Assembly (NCBI RefSeq): GCF_030268005.1
Contig: NZ_BRZC01000004.1
Location: 1,002,885-1,066,884, forward strand
DNA length: 64,000 nt
Origin: Microbacterium arabinogalactanolyticum
Lineage (GTDB): Bacteria > Actinomycetota > Actinomycetes > Actinomycetales > Microbacteriaceae
Direction: 5' to 3'
The position numbers were made by a program, and so were the translations under genes. This document shows positions 43,773 to 53,500 of this stretch, one piece after another (the stretch's first letter is position 1; each line of letters begins with the position of its first letter). The notes under the pieces were generated by a model that did no database searches, was not told the origin of the DNA, and saw only the letters and a list, made by a program, of their open reading frames with translations.

Positions 43773-45740
43773 ATGCGCGGACCATGGGGGAAGATCACTG
43801 CGGTCGCGGGCGCGATCACCTTGGCGGCAGGGCTCGCACTCAGCGGCGCTCTGCTCTCCGGCGGTGCCGCCTCCGCGGCCACTCCCCCGGACCTCGACCC
43901 CGGTTTCGTGACCGACGCCTCCGGCGTGCTCGGCGACGCCGCGGAAGCCCGCCTGGAGAAGCAGCTGGGCGACCTGGCGGCGAAGGAAGGGCGCCCGGAG
44001 CTGTATGTGATCCTCGTGCCCGACTTCGAAGATCCGGGCAACGCGCTCGCCTGGGCCGATGCCACGGCACTGCGCAACAACCTGGCTCCCGATCAGTACC
44101 TGCTCGCCATCGCGACCGAGGGGCGCACCCTCGCGATCTCGGCGGAGTACGGCGGCGACGGCGTGCAGGCGGGGCCCCTCTCGGAGGACCGGATCCTGCA
44201 GATCGAGGACCACCTCGGCGGCGACTACCTGGCGGACGACGACTGGGAGGGCGGCATCTCGTACGTCGCCGGGGAGTTCGACCGGGTCCCGTGGCCCTGG
44301 TGGGTATGGGTGCTGGGCGTGGCCGCGCTCGCCCTCATCGTGTTCGGCGTGACCCGTCTCGTGCTGCATCTGCGTCGTCGTGCGGCGGCGGCCGCAGAGC
44401 TGCGCACCCTCGAGGGGCAGAAGAAGCGCGCCGCGCGCCTGCTCGTACTGGCCGATGAGGCCGTGCGCACGAGCGAGCAGGAGCTGGGCTTCGTCACGGC
44501 GGAGTTCGGCGAGGAGACGACCGCGGAGTTCACCACCGTGCTCAAGGAGTGCCGCACGCGACTGGACGGAGGGTTCCAGCTGCTGCAGAAGCTGGAGGAC
44601 TCCACCGAGGACACCCCGGCGGAGACCCGCGCGTGGACCGACGAGATCATCCGGATGTGCGCGCAGACCGATCGCGACCTGGACGGGCGGAAGCAGCAGC
44701 TCGCCTCACTGCGCGCACTGGCGGAGGGCTCGGCGGCGACACTGACGCGTCTGAGGACCGCCCGCGCGGAGGCGACCGGGATCCAGCAGGATGCCGCCGA
44801 GCGTCTCGCCGTGCTCACGGCGGCGTTCCCTCCCGCCGCGCTGGTCGGCGTGGCGGGCAACCCCGCCGAGATCGGACGGCGCCTGGCCGCGACCGATGCC
44901 CAGCTCGCGGCGCTGGAGAAGGCCGTGCAGGCGCACAAGCCGAGCGCGATCTCGCAGGCCGTGCATGAGATCGAGCGGCTGCTCGCCGAGGCGGGCGAGC
45001 TGCGGGATGCGGTGAAGGCGCAGGCCGATGCCCTGGCTGCGGGGACGGCGGCTCCCGGGCAGACGGACGCCGACCCACTGGAGCTGGCGAAGGCCGCCGT
45101 ACGTGCCGCCGAGGCTTCCGTGCAGGCCCGACCCGGTGAGGTCAACGCGCTGGCGCTGACCCGCCTGAACCTGGCGAAGCGGCAGCTGGCGGCAGCCACA
45201 GCATCCGGCGACGCGCAGGAGGCCGCACGTCTGGCCGCCACGGCGTCGAGCGTCGCCGCGCAGGTGCAGGCGCTGACCGGCGCTCCGGCCGCGCCGGCCG
45301 GCGCGAGGTTCAGCAGGTCGGCGGCCGACGACGGCCGCACCGAGCGGGAGCGCCCGGTCATGTACGACGAACCCTCGTCGCGCCAGAGCTGGCAGTCCAT
45401 CCGCGCCGCGTCGAGCTCGGACGACGAGGGGCGCGGCGGGAAGGCGATCGCCGGGGCGCTCGGCGGCGGCCTGCTCGGTCTGGTCGGCGGCTTCAGCCTC
45501 GCGGACGGCAGTGCGGGCCTCATCATCCTGTTCGTCGTGCTCGGCGCCGTGTTCGGCGCGCTGTCCGGGGCCTTCGGCGGCAACGGCGGCGGAGGGTCGT
45601 CCTCGGGGTGGGGCGGGTCGTCGCATTCCTCGTGGGGCGGTTCCTCGCGCTCGTCGCGGTCGAGCTCGTCACGATCGTTCAGCAGTCGGTCCTCCGGCGG
45701 CAGCCGGTCGTCCGGAAGGTCCGGCGGTCGGCGCTTCTGA
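43773..45740 (+). CDS. TPM domain-containing membrane protein with Ser/Gly-rich tail
   Basis: A 655-residue protein. Residues 1-35 are a signal peptide (ALLSGGAASA). Residues 40-165 are a TPM (TLP18.3/Psb32/MOLO-1) domain beginning VTDASGVLGDAAEARLEKQL. A membrane helix follows (WVWVLGVAALALIVFGVTRLV, about 170-190), then a long helical, probably coiled-coil region to about 520. A hydrophobic hairpin (GALGGGLLGLVGGFSLADGSAGLIILFVVLGAVFGALSG) precedes a 60-residue Gly/Ser/Arg tail. The function is unknown; related proteins act at the envelope. Confidence 0.85.
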   Translation: MRGPWGKITAVAGAITLAAGLALSGALLSGGAASAATPPDLDPGFVTDASGVLGDAAEARLEKQLGDLAAKEGRPELYVILVPDFEDPGNALAWADATALRNNLAPDQYLLAIATEGRTLAISAEYGGDGVQAGPLSEDRILQIEDHLGGDYLADDDWEGGISYVAGEFDRVPWPWWVWVLGVAALALIVFGVTRLVLHLRRRAAAAAELRTLEGQKKRAARLLVLADEAVRTSEQELGFVTAEFGEETTAEFTTVLKECRTRLDGGFQLLQKLEDSTEDTPAETRAWTDEIIRMCAQTDRDLDGRKQQLASLRALAEGSAATLTRLRTARAEATGIQQDAAERLAVLTAAFPPAALVGVAGNPAEIGRRLAATDAQLAALEKAVQAHKPSAISQAVHEIERLLAEAGELRDAVKAQADALAAGTAAPGQTDADPLELAKAAVRAAEASVQARPGEVNALALTRLNLAKRQLAAATASGDAQEAARLAATASSVAAQVQALTGAPAAPAGARFSRSAADDGRTERERPVMYDEPSSRQSWQSIRAASSSDDEGRGGKAIAGALGGGLLGLVGGFSLADGSAGLIILFVVLGAVFGALSGAFGGNGGGGSSSGWGGSSHSSWGGSSRSSRSSSSRSFSSRSSGGSRSSGRSGGRRF

Positions 45741-45770
45741 GTACGTGCCCGAGTTGACGGGGCGGACCGC

Positions 45771-45893
45771 GTGTCCCACAAGGGGTGGCTGCACGGGCCC
45801 TGGACCCGCCCGATCTGAGACCTGCGGGAGCCCGTGTCCCAGAAAACGCGGGTACCGAGGCATCCGACCCACCTGTTCTGGAACACGTACCCT
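45771..45893. repeat. Tandem structured repeat, copy 1
   Basis: The unit starts GTGTCCCA and ends GGAACACGTACCCT. It shares the internal block GCCCGATCTGAGACC and the block CGAGGCATCCGACCCACC with copy 2, and is roughly 80 percent identical to it by eye. GTGTCCCA near each start is complementary to GGAACAC/GGGACAC near the end, so each unit can close on itself. Confidence 0.8.
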
Positions 45894-45933
45894 CCGGCGT
45901 CCCGATGGCTGCGGGTTCCGGTCACTGGCGCCC

Positions 45934-46059
45934 GTGTCCCAGCAAAGGTGGCTGCACGGGCTCCGGACCCGCCCGATCTGAGACCGGCTGGGGCCCCTGT
46001 CCCAGAAGAGGCCGGTGCCGAGGCATCCGACCCACCACTCTTGGGACACGTCGTACCCT
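45934..46059. repeat. Tandem structured repeat, copy 2
   Basis: It starts GTGTCCCAGCAAAGG and ends GGGACACGTCGTACCCT, 163 bases after copy 1. The terminal TACCCT is the likely -10 box of alkD. The unit also holds an internal TGTCCCAGAAGAGG copy of its own left end. Confidence 0.8.
46054..46059 (+). promoter_or_regulatory. -10 box (TACCCT) for leaderless alkD
   Basis: TACCCT ends six bases before ATG 46066 and coincides with the right edge of the tandem repeat. Confidence 0.6.
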
Positions 46060-46065
46060 GGTGCC

Positions 46066-46731
46066 ATGACCGCATCGCTCGTCGACGGCATCCGCGCAGA
46101 GCTGCGCGAGATCGCCGATCCGGCTCTCGCGCCGGGTCAGCAGGCGTACATGAAGTCCACGATGCCGTTCCTCGGTGTCCGGGTGCCCGCCGTGCGCGCG
46201 CTGGTGCGGCGTCTTGCGAAGGGCGAGACGGATGCCGCGTTGCTGCAGGAATCCGCGCTCACGCTGTGGCGGGAGGCGCACGTCCGCGAGGAGCGATACG
46301 CCGCGCTCGCCCTGATGGCGCTGCCCGCCCTTCGCGGCGACGCGGCCACGCTGCCCGTGCACGAGGAGATGATCCGCTCCGGCGCGTGGTGGGACTACGT
46401 CGACGAGGTCGCGCACCGGCTGCGCGACCTGCTGGATGCCGACCCTGACCGGTTCTCGATCGAGATGCGCATCTGGGCCGACGACGAGGACTTCTGGGTG
46501 CGGCGGGCCGCGATCATCTGCCAGCTCGGACGGAAGGACGCCACCGACCGCGCCCTGCTCGAGTACGCGATCCTCACGAACATCGGCGACGACGAGTTCT
46601 TCATCCGCAAGGCCATCGGCTGGGCGCTGCGCGACCTCGGCAAGAGCGACCCCGACTGGGTGCGCGCGTTCGCGGAACAGCATCCGCTCTCCCCGCTCTC
46701 CCATCGCGAGGCGCTGAAGCGCCTCGGCTGA
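46066..46731 (+). CDS. AlkD-type DNA alkylation repair HEAT-repeat protein
   Basis: A 221-residue all-helical DNA glycosylase of the AlkD/DNA_alkylation family, which excises positively charged alkylpurines. Segments YMKSTMPFLGVRVPAVRAL, WREAHVREERYAALALM, MIRSGAWWDYVDEVAHR and DDEDFWVRRAAIICQL are typical; the last includes the Asp and Arg/Trp residues that contact the lesion. The mRNA appears leaderless. It stands between two kinds of repeat element and apart from the ogt/ada-alkA operon. Confidence 0.9.
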   Translation: MTASLVDGIRAELREIADPALAPGQQAYMKSTMPFLGVRVPAVRALVRRLAKGETDAALLQESALTLWREAHVREERYAALALMALPALRGDAATLPVHEEMIRSGAWWDYVDEVAHRLRDLLDADPDRFSIEMRIWADDEDFWVRRAAIICQLGRKDATDRALLEYAILTNIGDDEFFIRKAIGWALRDLGKSDPDWVRAFAEQHPLSPLSHREALKRLG

Positions 46732-46754
46732 CGGCGCCCGTCGAGGCACGCACC

Positions 46755-46833
46755 GCACAACCCCGCAGATCTGCACAACCCCGCAGGAATCGGCGGGATG
46801 TCTGCGAGGTTGTGCAGAATTGCGAAGATCTGC
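46755..46833. repeat. Four-arm palindromic element E6
   Basis: GCACAACCCCGCAG occurs at 46757-region start 46755 and again within CTGCACAACCCCGCAG (46771-46786). The inner inverted arm CTGCGAGGTTGTGCAG (46802-46817) pairs at 15 of 16 positions. The outer pair is weaker: GCAGATCT (46765-46772) with AGATCTGC (46826-46833). It lies between the convergent alkD and glycosyltransferase genes. Confidence 0.7.
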
Positions 46834-46839
46834 CGCGAG

Positions 46840-48294
46840 TCAGCGGCGAGGCGGGCCGGACAGCGCGAGGCGGGTGGCGGCGGCGAGGGCGGCCATGGCC
46901 GCGTCCTCGCTCCAGGCGGATGCCGCCACGGGAGCCTCCACGCCCAGGCGTTCGCGCAGCGGGGCGTCCGTGAGCACCTGGCGGATGGCGTCCGCCAGCA
47001 TCCGCTCCTCGCCGGCCGGGACGAGCAGACCGCCTCCGCGGCGCAGGGCATCGCCGGGGCCGTAGCGCACGTCGTACGACACGACGGGGCACCCCGCTGC
47101 GAGCGCCTCCACGATGGACAGGCCCTGGCCCTCGTACGCCGTGGCGGTGACCATGAGCGAGGCGCGGCGGAGGACTGCGGCCGGATCGTCCGTGCGGCCC
47201 ATCAGCGCGACGCGGTCCCCCGCGCCGAGGGCCGCGATCAGTTCGGCGACGGATGCCGTGGACGGCCCGTCGCCCCAGATCTCCAGGCGCGTGCCGGGGA
47301 CGTCTGCGGCGAGGAAGGCGCGCACGAGGTGATCGATGCGCTTGCCGGGAGCCAGCCGCGAGACGCTGACGACCAGTCCCGGTTCGCGCGCGTGGTCGCC
47401 CTCCGCGGGAAGACGGATGCCGTGCGGCGAGACCAGGTTCGCGGCGTCACCGCCGAACCGGGACTGCACGTCGTCGCGCTGCGCCTGCGTCGGCCAGATC
47501 ACGGCGTCGAACCGGTCACTGACCGGGAACCACCGCGTCCACAGGGCGTTCAGCGGAGCATCCGGGGTGTACGGCGGCTCGAGGTGCATGGTGTGGATCG
47601 CGTGCACGATGCGCGCTCTCGGGTTCGACCAGCCCGCGAGCAGTTCACCGAGCTGGCGCGACTCGCAGATCACGACGACCGGGCGGTCGGACCCCTCGAC
47701 GAGATGATCGAGCCAGGCACGGTACAGCCCGCCGAAGCCTTCGAGGGTGCCGACGGTCTCGCCGGTCTCGTCGTACACCCGCACGGGCGCCGTGCTCAGA
47801 TGCCAGTCCGGGTTCCCCTGGATCACCGGCAGAGCCGCGTATGCGCGCCCCTCGGCATCCGTCAGCTCGCGGTAGGAGTCGGCTCCCTCCCCCGAGCGCA
47901 CCCCTTCGTGACGAGTGAACCGGGTATCGACGTCGCCAACCGGCGCAGTCGACGAGACGTGGTCCGGTCGGCGATGTTCGGTCTCGGATGCCGCGCGCAG
48001 CCAGGGCGCCGCGCCGCCGCCGGGGGCTGATGCCTCGTCGAAGAGGTTCCGAAGGGGGACGCCGTCGGGCAGCATGCCGAGGCGGCGGAACTCCGCGCGG
48101 TGCGCGGCGTGCGCGTCGGCGTCCGCGGGATCCACGGTGAGCACCTGCACGTCGGCGCCGTGCTCGGCCATCTGGCGGGCGCGCGCAGCGGTGGCGATCG
48201 TGTAACCGCCGTCGAGCCCGGGGATCAGCCGGCTCGACAGGACGAGAAACGCCGCGTCCGGGAAGATGCCCTCCCCCGACGCGGCGTCGCTCAC
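46840..48294 (-). CDS. Glycosyltransferase family 4-type protein (GT-B)
   Basis: A 484-residue GT-B glycosyltransferase. The N-terminal half starts AAFLVLSSRLIPGLDGGYTIATAARARQM; the C-terminal half has VSVSRLAPGKRIDHLVRAF, EIWGDGPSTA and the donor-site TATAYEGQGLSIVEALAAGCPVVSYD (key EGQGLSIVEA). It resembles TagE/poly-glycerolphosphate glucosyltransferases, so cell-wall polymer glycosylation is plausible but not shown. GTG 48294 is chosen because GGGAG lies eight bases upstream; a longer frame would overlap guaA. It is six bases after guaA. Confidence 0.85.
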   Translation of the reverse strand: MSDAASGEGIFPDAAFLVLSSRLIPGLDGGYTIATAARARQMAEHGADVQVLTVDPADADAHAAHRAEFRRLGMLPDGVPLRNLFDEASAPGGGAAPWLRAASETEHRRPDHVSSTAPVGDVDTRFTRHEGVRSGEGADSYRELTDAEGRAYAALPVIQGNPDWHLSTAPVRVYDETGETVGTLEGFGGLYRAWLDHLVEGSDRPVVVICESRQLGELLAGWSNPRARIVHAIHTMHLEPPYTPDAPLNALWTRWFPVSDRFDAVIWPTQAQRDDVQSRFGGDAANLVSPHGIRLPAEGDHAREPGLVVSVSRLAPGKRIDHLVRAFLAADVPGTRLEIWGDGPSTASVAELIAALGAGDRVALMGRTDDPAAVLRRASLMVTATAYEGQGLSIVEALAAGCPVVSYDVRYGPGDALRRGGGLLVPAGEERMLADAIRQVLTDAPLRERLGVEAPVAASAWSEDAAMAALAAATRLALSGPPRR

Positions 48295-48299
48295 AGTGC

Positions 48300-49886
48300 T
48301 TACTCCCACTCGATCGTCGCCGGCGGCTTCGAGGTGACGTCGAGCACGACGCGGTTGACCTCACTGACCTCGTTGGTGATGCGGTTGGAGATCCTGGACA
48401 GCACGTCGTAGGGCAGGCGGGTCCAGTCGGCGGTCATCGCGTCCTCGGACGAGACCGGACGCAGCACGATCGGGTGACCGTAGGTGCGACCGTCGCCCTG
48501 CACGCCCACCGAGCGGACGTCGGCGAGCAGCACGACCGGGCACTGCCAGATCGTCTGATCCAGGCCCGCCTTGGTCAGCTCCTCGCGCGCGATGGCGTCG
48601 GCCTCGCGCAGGATGTCGAGGCGCTCGCGGGTCACCTCGCCGATGATGCGGATGCCCAGGCCGGGGCCGGGGAACGGCTGGCGGCCGACGATCGCCTCGG
48701 GGATGCCGAGCTCGCGGCCGATCGCGCGGACCTCGTCCTTGAACAGGGCGCGCAGCGGCTCGACGAGCTCGAAGTCGAGGTCCTCGGGCAGGCCGCCCAC
48801 GTTGTGGTGCGACTTGATGTTCGCGGTGCCCGCTCCGCCGCCGGACTCGACGACATCCGGGTACAGGGTGCCCTGCACCAGGAACTTCACGGGGGCGCCG
48901 CCGGTGGCCTTGGCCTCCTCGACCAGGTCGCGCTGCACCTGCTCGAACGCGCGGATGAACTCGCGGCCGATGATCTTGCGCTTGGTCTCGGGGTCGGTGA
49001 CGCCGGCGAGGTGGCCCAGGAAGGTGTCCACGGCGTCCACAGTGATCAGGCGCACACCGGTGGACTCGACGTAGTCCTTCTCGACCTGCTCGCGCTCGCC
49101 CTTGCGCAGCAGACCGTGGTCCACGAACACCGCGGTGAGCTGGTCGCCGATCGCCCTGTGCACGAGAGCGGTCGACACGGCCGAGTCCACGCCGCCGGAG
49201 AGGGCGGAGATGACGCGCGCGTCACCGACCTGCTCGCGGATGCGCTCGATCTGCTCGGCGATCACGTTGTCGCTGTTCCAGTCGGCGGACAGCCCGGCGC
49301 TCCTGTGCAGGAAGTTCTCGAGGATCTCCTGGCCGTGGTCGGAGTGCTTCACCTCGGGGTGCCACTGCACGCCGTAGAGCTTGCGCTCCTCGTTCGCGAA
49401 GGCGGCGACCTTGGTGGCGTCGGTGGTGGCGAGCACCTCGAAGCCCTCGGGTGCGCGGGCGACCTGGTCGCCGTGGCTCATCCACACGTTCTGCTCGGCG
49501 GGCTGGCCGGCGAGCAGCGAGCTGCCGTTCTCGGGGATGTGCGCGTCGGTCGCGCCGTACTCCCGCAGACCGGTGTTGGCGACCTCGCCGCCCAGGGTCT
49601 GCGCCATGTACTGGAAGCCGTAGCAGATGCCCAGTGTCGGCACACCGAGCTCGAACACGGCCGGGTCGAGCTGGGGGGCGCCCTCCTCGTAGACCGAGGA
49701 CGGGCCGCCGGAGAGCAGCAGCGCGACCGGGTTCTTCGCGGCGATCTCCTCAGCGGTCGCCGTGTGCGGCACGATCTCGCTGTACACGCCCGCCTCGCGG
49801 ACGCGGCGTGCGATCAGCTGCGCGTACTGCGCGCCGAAGTCGACGACGAGCGCGGGGCGCTGCTGGGTCTCGGTCTGTTCGGTCAA
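48300..49886 (-). CDS. guaA: GMP synthase (glutamine-hydrolysing)
   Basis: A 528-residue enzyme making GMP from XMP. The glutaminase triad is Cys in [11 protein letters not shown] and His/Glu in [10 protein letters not shown]; the ATP pyrophosphatase loop is [10 protein letters not shown]; the C-terminal dimerisation domain has [17 protein letters not shown] and the ending ATIEWE. The start codon is TTG (49886), overlapping the stop of the DUF3817 gene (TTGA), with GGAAGG upstream. Confidence 0.97.
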   Translation of the reverse strand: MTEQTETQQRPALVVDFGAQYAQLIARRVREAGVYSEIVPHTATAEEIAAKNPVALLLSGGPSSVYEEGAPQLDPAVFELGVPTLGICYGFQYMAQTLGGEVANTGLREYGATDAHIPENGSSLLAGQPAEQNVWMSHGDQVARAPEGFEVLATTDATKVAAFANEERKLYGVQWHPEVKHSDHGQEILENFLHRSAGLSADWNSDNVIAEQIERIREQVGDARVISALSGGVDSAVSTALVHRAIGDQLTAVFVDHGLLRKGEREQVEKDYVESTGVRLITVDAVDTFLGHLAGVTDPETKRKIIGREFIRAFEQVQRDLVEEAKATGGAPVKFLVQGTLYPDVVESGGGAGTANIKSHHNVGGLPEDLDFELVEPLRALFKDEVRAIGRELGIPEAIVGRQPFPGPGLGIRIIGEVTRERLDILREADAIAREELTKAGLDQTIWQCPVVLLADVRSVGVQGDGRTYGHPIVLRPVSSEDAMTADWTRLPYDVLSRISNRITNEVSEVNRVVLDVTSKPPATIEWE

Positions 49887-50395
49887 CGGGCACCTTCCGG
49901 GGCGGGGAGGGAGGCGTCGGCGGCCTCACGGGTGGCAAGGTAGTTCTTCACCTCGCGCGAGACGCGCAGCTCCATGAAGAACGACAGGAACGGGATCACA
50001 CCGCCGAGGGCGAGCAGGATGAAGCGCCGGAACGGCCAGCGCATCAGGCTCCACACCCGGAAGCAGGCGAACAGGTACACGACGTAGAACCAGCCGTGCG
50101 CGACGAGGATGCCCAGCGACAGGTTCACGCCGTCGCCGACGCTGGTGAGCTTGCAGCCCATGCCACCGGGGACGAACAGCGAATACCACTGGCATCCGTC
50201 GCCCACGATGACGTCGGCGAACCACAGGAATCCGCCGGAACCGCCGAGGAACAGCTCGTGGTGGATGGGCGAGTACTTCACGATCATCTCGGTCAGCAGC
50301 AGGAGCAGCATGACGCCGGTGATGATGGACGCGATCTGATAGAACTTCAGCGCGCCGCGGATCGCCGGGAAACTGGCGATTTTCGGCTCGGGCAT
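49883..50395 (-). CDS. DUF3817 membrane protein
   Basis: A 170-residue protein with three or four membrane helices. The family motif regions are [27 protein letters not shown] and [27 protein letters not shown]. Function is unknown, but the gene is regularly placed before guaA in actinobacteria. TAGACT (50408-50403) is seven bases before the ATG, so the guaA operon mRNA is probably leaderless. Confidence 0.88.
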   Translation of the reverse strand: MPEPKIASFPAIRGALKFYQIASIITGVMLLLLLTEMIVKYSPIHHELFLGGSGGFLWFADVIVGDGCQWYSLFVPGGMGCKLTSVGDGVNLSLGILVAHGWFYVVYLFACFRVWSLMRWPFRRFILLALGGVIPFLSFFMELRVSREVKNYLATREAADASLPAPEGAR

Positions 50396-50469
50396 GGATA
50401 CCAGTCTAGCGGCCGCTCCGAGCGCGCCCGCCCCGCCCCGTCCCGCGCGTACGACCGGCCCCGGGTACG

Positions 50470-50507
50470 CGGAGAGGCCGCCGGGATCGCTCCCGACGGC
50501 CTCTCCG
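50470..50507 (-). terminator. Terminator after the secreted nuclease gene
   Basis: CGGAGAGGCCG pairs with CGGCCTCTCCG (11 bp), enclosing a second small stem CGGGA/TCCCG. It is 29 bases beyond the nuclease stop. Confidence 0.8.
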
Positions 50508-50536
50508 TCTGCGCTGTCAGCTGGCGCCGACCCTGA

Positions 50537-53500
50537 TCAGAACCATCCGGAGATCAGGTCGAGGACCCAGTCGACGATGCCCTGCACGACGTTCCCGAGG
50601 CCGCCCTTGCGGTTGACGTGGACCACCGCGGTCGCGGCGTCGCCGTCGGCCTGCGAGACCGAGACCGTGTAGGGACCGGGCTGGGTCGACTTGGGAACGG
50701 TGACGGATGCCGAGAACGAACCGTCCTCGCCGACCTTCACCGTGCCGAGCTGGATCGCCTTGCCCTTCTTGGGCTGCAGCTCGACCGTCACCGTCTCACC
50801 GGGCTGGTAGCCCTCACCGGTGATCGTCAGTGCCTGGCCGGCGGCCACCTTGCTCGATCCGAGCGAGATCGTGCCGGCGAACTCACCGGGCTCCTCGTCG
50901 GCGGCGAAGGTCACCGGCAGCGCCACGGCCGTGCCGACGTTCGGCGTCGCCGTGAGCGTCTTGCCCGCGGCATCCGCCGGCACGGTGAAGGTGAACGTCG
51001 CGGCACCGGCCTCGTCGTACGCGTCCTTCACGGCGACCGTGACCGGGGCGGTTCCCAGCTGCGTGTCACCGATCGAGAACGCCACCTCGGTCGGCACCTG
51101 CTCGCGTGCGCTGAACGCCAGCGAGGAGAGGTCGACCGTCACCTGGTCGCCGGCCTTGTAGCCATCGGCGCCGGCGGCCGGGGAGACGACCGCGCCCACG
51201 GCGCGCTGACCGAGGTCAGGAGTCGCCGTCTTGTTGGCCGTGAACCAGTCGACCATCGACTGCAGGTCGACCTTGCCGGTGTCCTTCTTGCCGGTGCCCT
51301 TGGCGAGCGTGAAGAAGTTGTCTCCACCCGCCGCGAGGAACGAGTTCGCCGCGACCAGGTACGACTTCGCCGGGTCGACGGGGGTGCCGTTCAGGGTGAT
51401 CGAGGTGATGTGCGAGCCCTGCGCCGCGTTCGGGTCGTACGTGTAGGTCAGACCCTTGGAGACGCCGAGCTTGAGGAACGGACGCGACGAGCCCGCGGGC
51501 TGCCACTGCTCCTCGAGGACGGCCTTCAGCTGCTCACCCGTGAGGCTGAGCGTGACCAGCGTGTTGGCGAACGGCTGCACCGATGCCGCCTCGCGGTAGG
51601 TCAGGTTGCCGTCGGGGTCGCTCGCAGAGGTGCCCTTGTACGCCATGACCGTGCGGATGCCGCCCGGGTTCATCAGCGCGAGCTCCGCCCCGGTGGACGA
51701 CTGCTGCACGTCGGCGATGAAGTTGCCGATGGTGGACTCGCCACCGCGGTTCTCCGTCTTGCCGTCGCTCTGCAGGGCCCGGTTGAAGTCGGCCGTGATC
51801 TCGCCCACCTTGACGTTGCCGAGCACGTCGGCTTCCTTCTTGGCGGTGTCGACGATCGTCTGGACCTCGGGGATGGCCGGGTAGTTCGCCGTCCACGTCT
51901 TGTCGGGGTTCTGATGCGCCAGCGGCTTGATCTCGTTGGAGATCGAGAGCAGCTTGTGCGTCTTCGGGTCGACCTGCAGGTTCATCAGGCCCATGTTCTC
52001 GCCGTACTGGCCCGCCGAGACGACCGGGCGGCCGTCGATGACGTGGTTGTAGGCCAGGTGGGTGTGCGCCGAGACGATCGCGTTGACGTCCTTGCCCACG
52101 CCGTAGACGATCTTGCCGAGCGCCGAGTCGGGTGTGATGCTGTCGACCGACGTGGTGGTGGCTCCTTCGTGGACCAGGAGGATGATGATATCCGCCTCGC
52201 CGTTGCTGGCGTCTCCGTCGCGCAGAGCCGCGGCGGCGCTGTTGACCGAGGTGACGATGTCGCGCACGTCGAGGTCGGCGATGCCGTCCGGCGAGACGAG
52301 GTTGTCGAGTTCCTCGGTGACCGCGCCCACGAAGCCCACGCGGACCCCGTCGACGTCCTTTACCCACGACGGGGCGAGAGCGGTCTTGTCGGTGCCCTTC
52401 ATGAAGACGTTGGAGCTGATGTACTCCCAGTCGGCCCGCGGGACGATGCGGTCGCGCAGGTCGGCCCAGCCCTTGTCGAACTCGTGGTTGCCCGCCGCGC
52501 TGACCTCGAGGCCGGCGGCGTTCAGCGCGTCGATGGTGGGGTTGTCGTCCTGGATGAACGAGGTGAACGTCGAAGCGCCGACCAGGTCGCCGGCGGCGGC
52601 GAAGATCGTGTTCGGGTTCTTGGCGCGCACGTCGCGGACGGCACCGGCGAGCACAGCGGCGCCTGCCGCAGCGCCATCGGCCTCGATGCGACCGTGGAAG
52701 TCGTTGATCGTGGCGATGTCGATGCTCACCGGGGGCTCCGTGGCCGAGACGCCGACGAGGATCGGGTCGTGGTCACTGGAGCGGAACGGGGTGCCCGCCT
52801 CGGTGGCACCGAACGCGTAACCGCGGTCGCTCCACTCCGGCGAGTTGATGCCCCACACACCGGCCCCGGTGACCGACGCCGCGAGCGACGGCGAGGCGAT
52901 GACGTGGTCCAGCGAGCCGAGCTCGCCGTCGAACGAGTAGGTGTACTGCCCCTTCGCCTTGGACGGCACGGTGTCGAGCCAACCCTGCGACGTGAACACG
53001 TCGATCGGGTCCTCCTGGCCGTAGGCGTTGAAGTCGCCGATCAGCAGCATGTCGTCGCTGCCGCTGTCGGTCTTCAGCTTCTCCGTGAACGCGAGCAGGG
53101 ACTTCGCCTGCGCGACGCGGTCCGCGTTGAAGAAGCCCTGGCCGTCGGCCGGCTGCGTGCCGGTGCCGGACTTGGACTTGAGGTGGTTGGCGACGACAGT
53201 GACGGTGCGTCCGTCGATGTCGAACGCCTGGGCGATCGGCTCGCGGGCGTTGCCCCAGACGGTCTCGTCGATGATGGTCTGCGCCGCGCCCTTGGGCGTG
53301 ACGGCGGCCTTCTTGTAGATGATCGCGCTGGTGATGTAGTCGGTGATCGCGGCGTCGTCGAGCGCCTTCGGCGTCGGCACATAGGCCCACACCTCGGAGC
53401 CGGCGGCGGCGTTCAGGCCGCTGACGAGATCAGCCAGGGCGGTGTCGATCGGCTTGCCGAGCTTGGGACCGTTCTCGATCTCCATCAGCGAGACGATCTC

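Larger units (their letters stand above)
45741..46065. other. 325-bp non-coding region with tandem structured repeats
   Basis: This gap holds two direct copies of a 125-base unit described separately. The right-hand copy runs into the promoter of the alkD gene. Open frames here are short and not conserved between the two copies. Confidence 0.7.

Noticed and set aside
45771..46059. CRISPR array or riboswitch for the tandem repeats
   Set aside because: Only two units of 125 bases with no spacers of even length and no cas genes; alkD is not a known riboswitch target and no known aptamer is recognisable.
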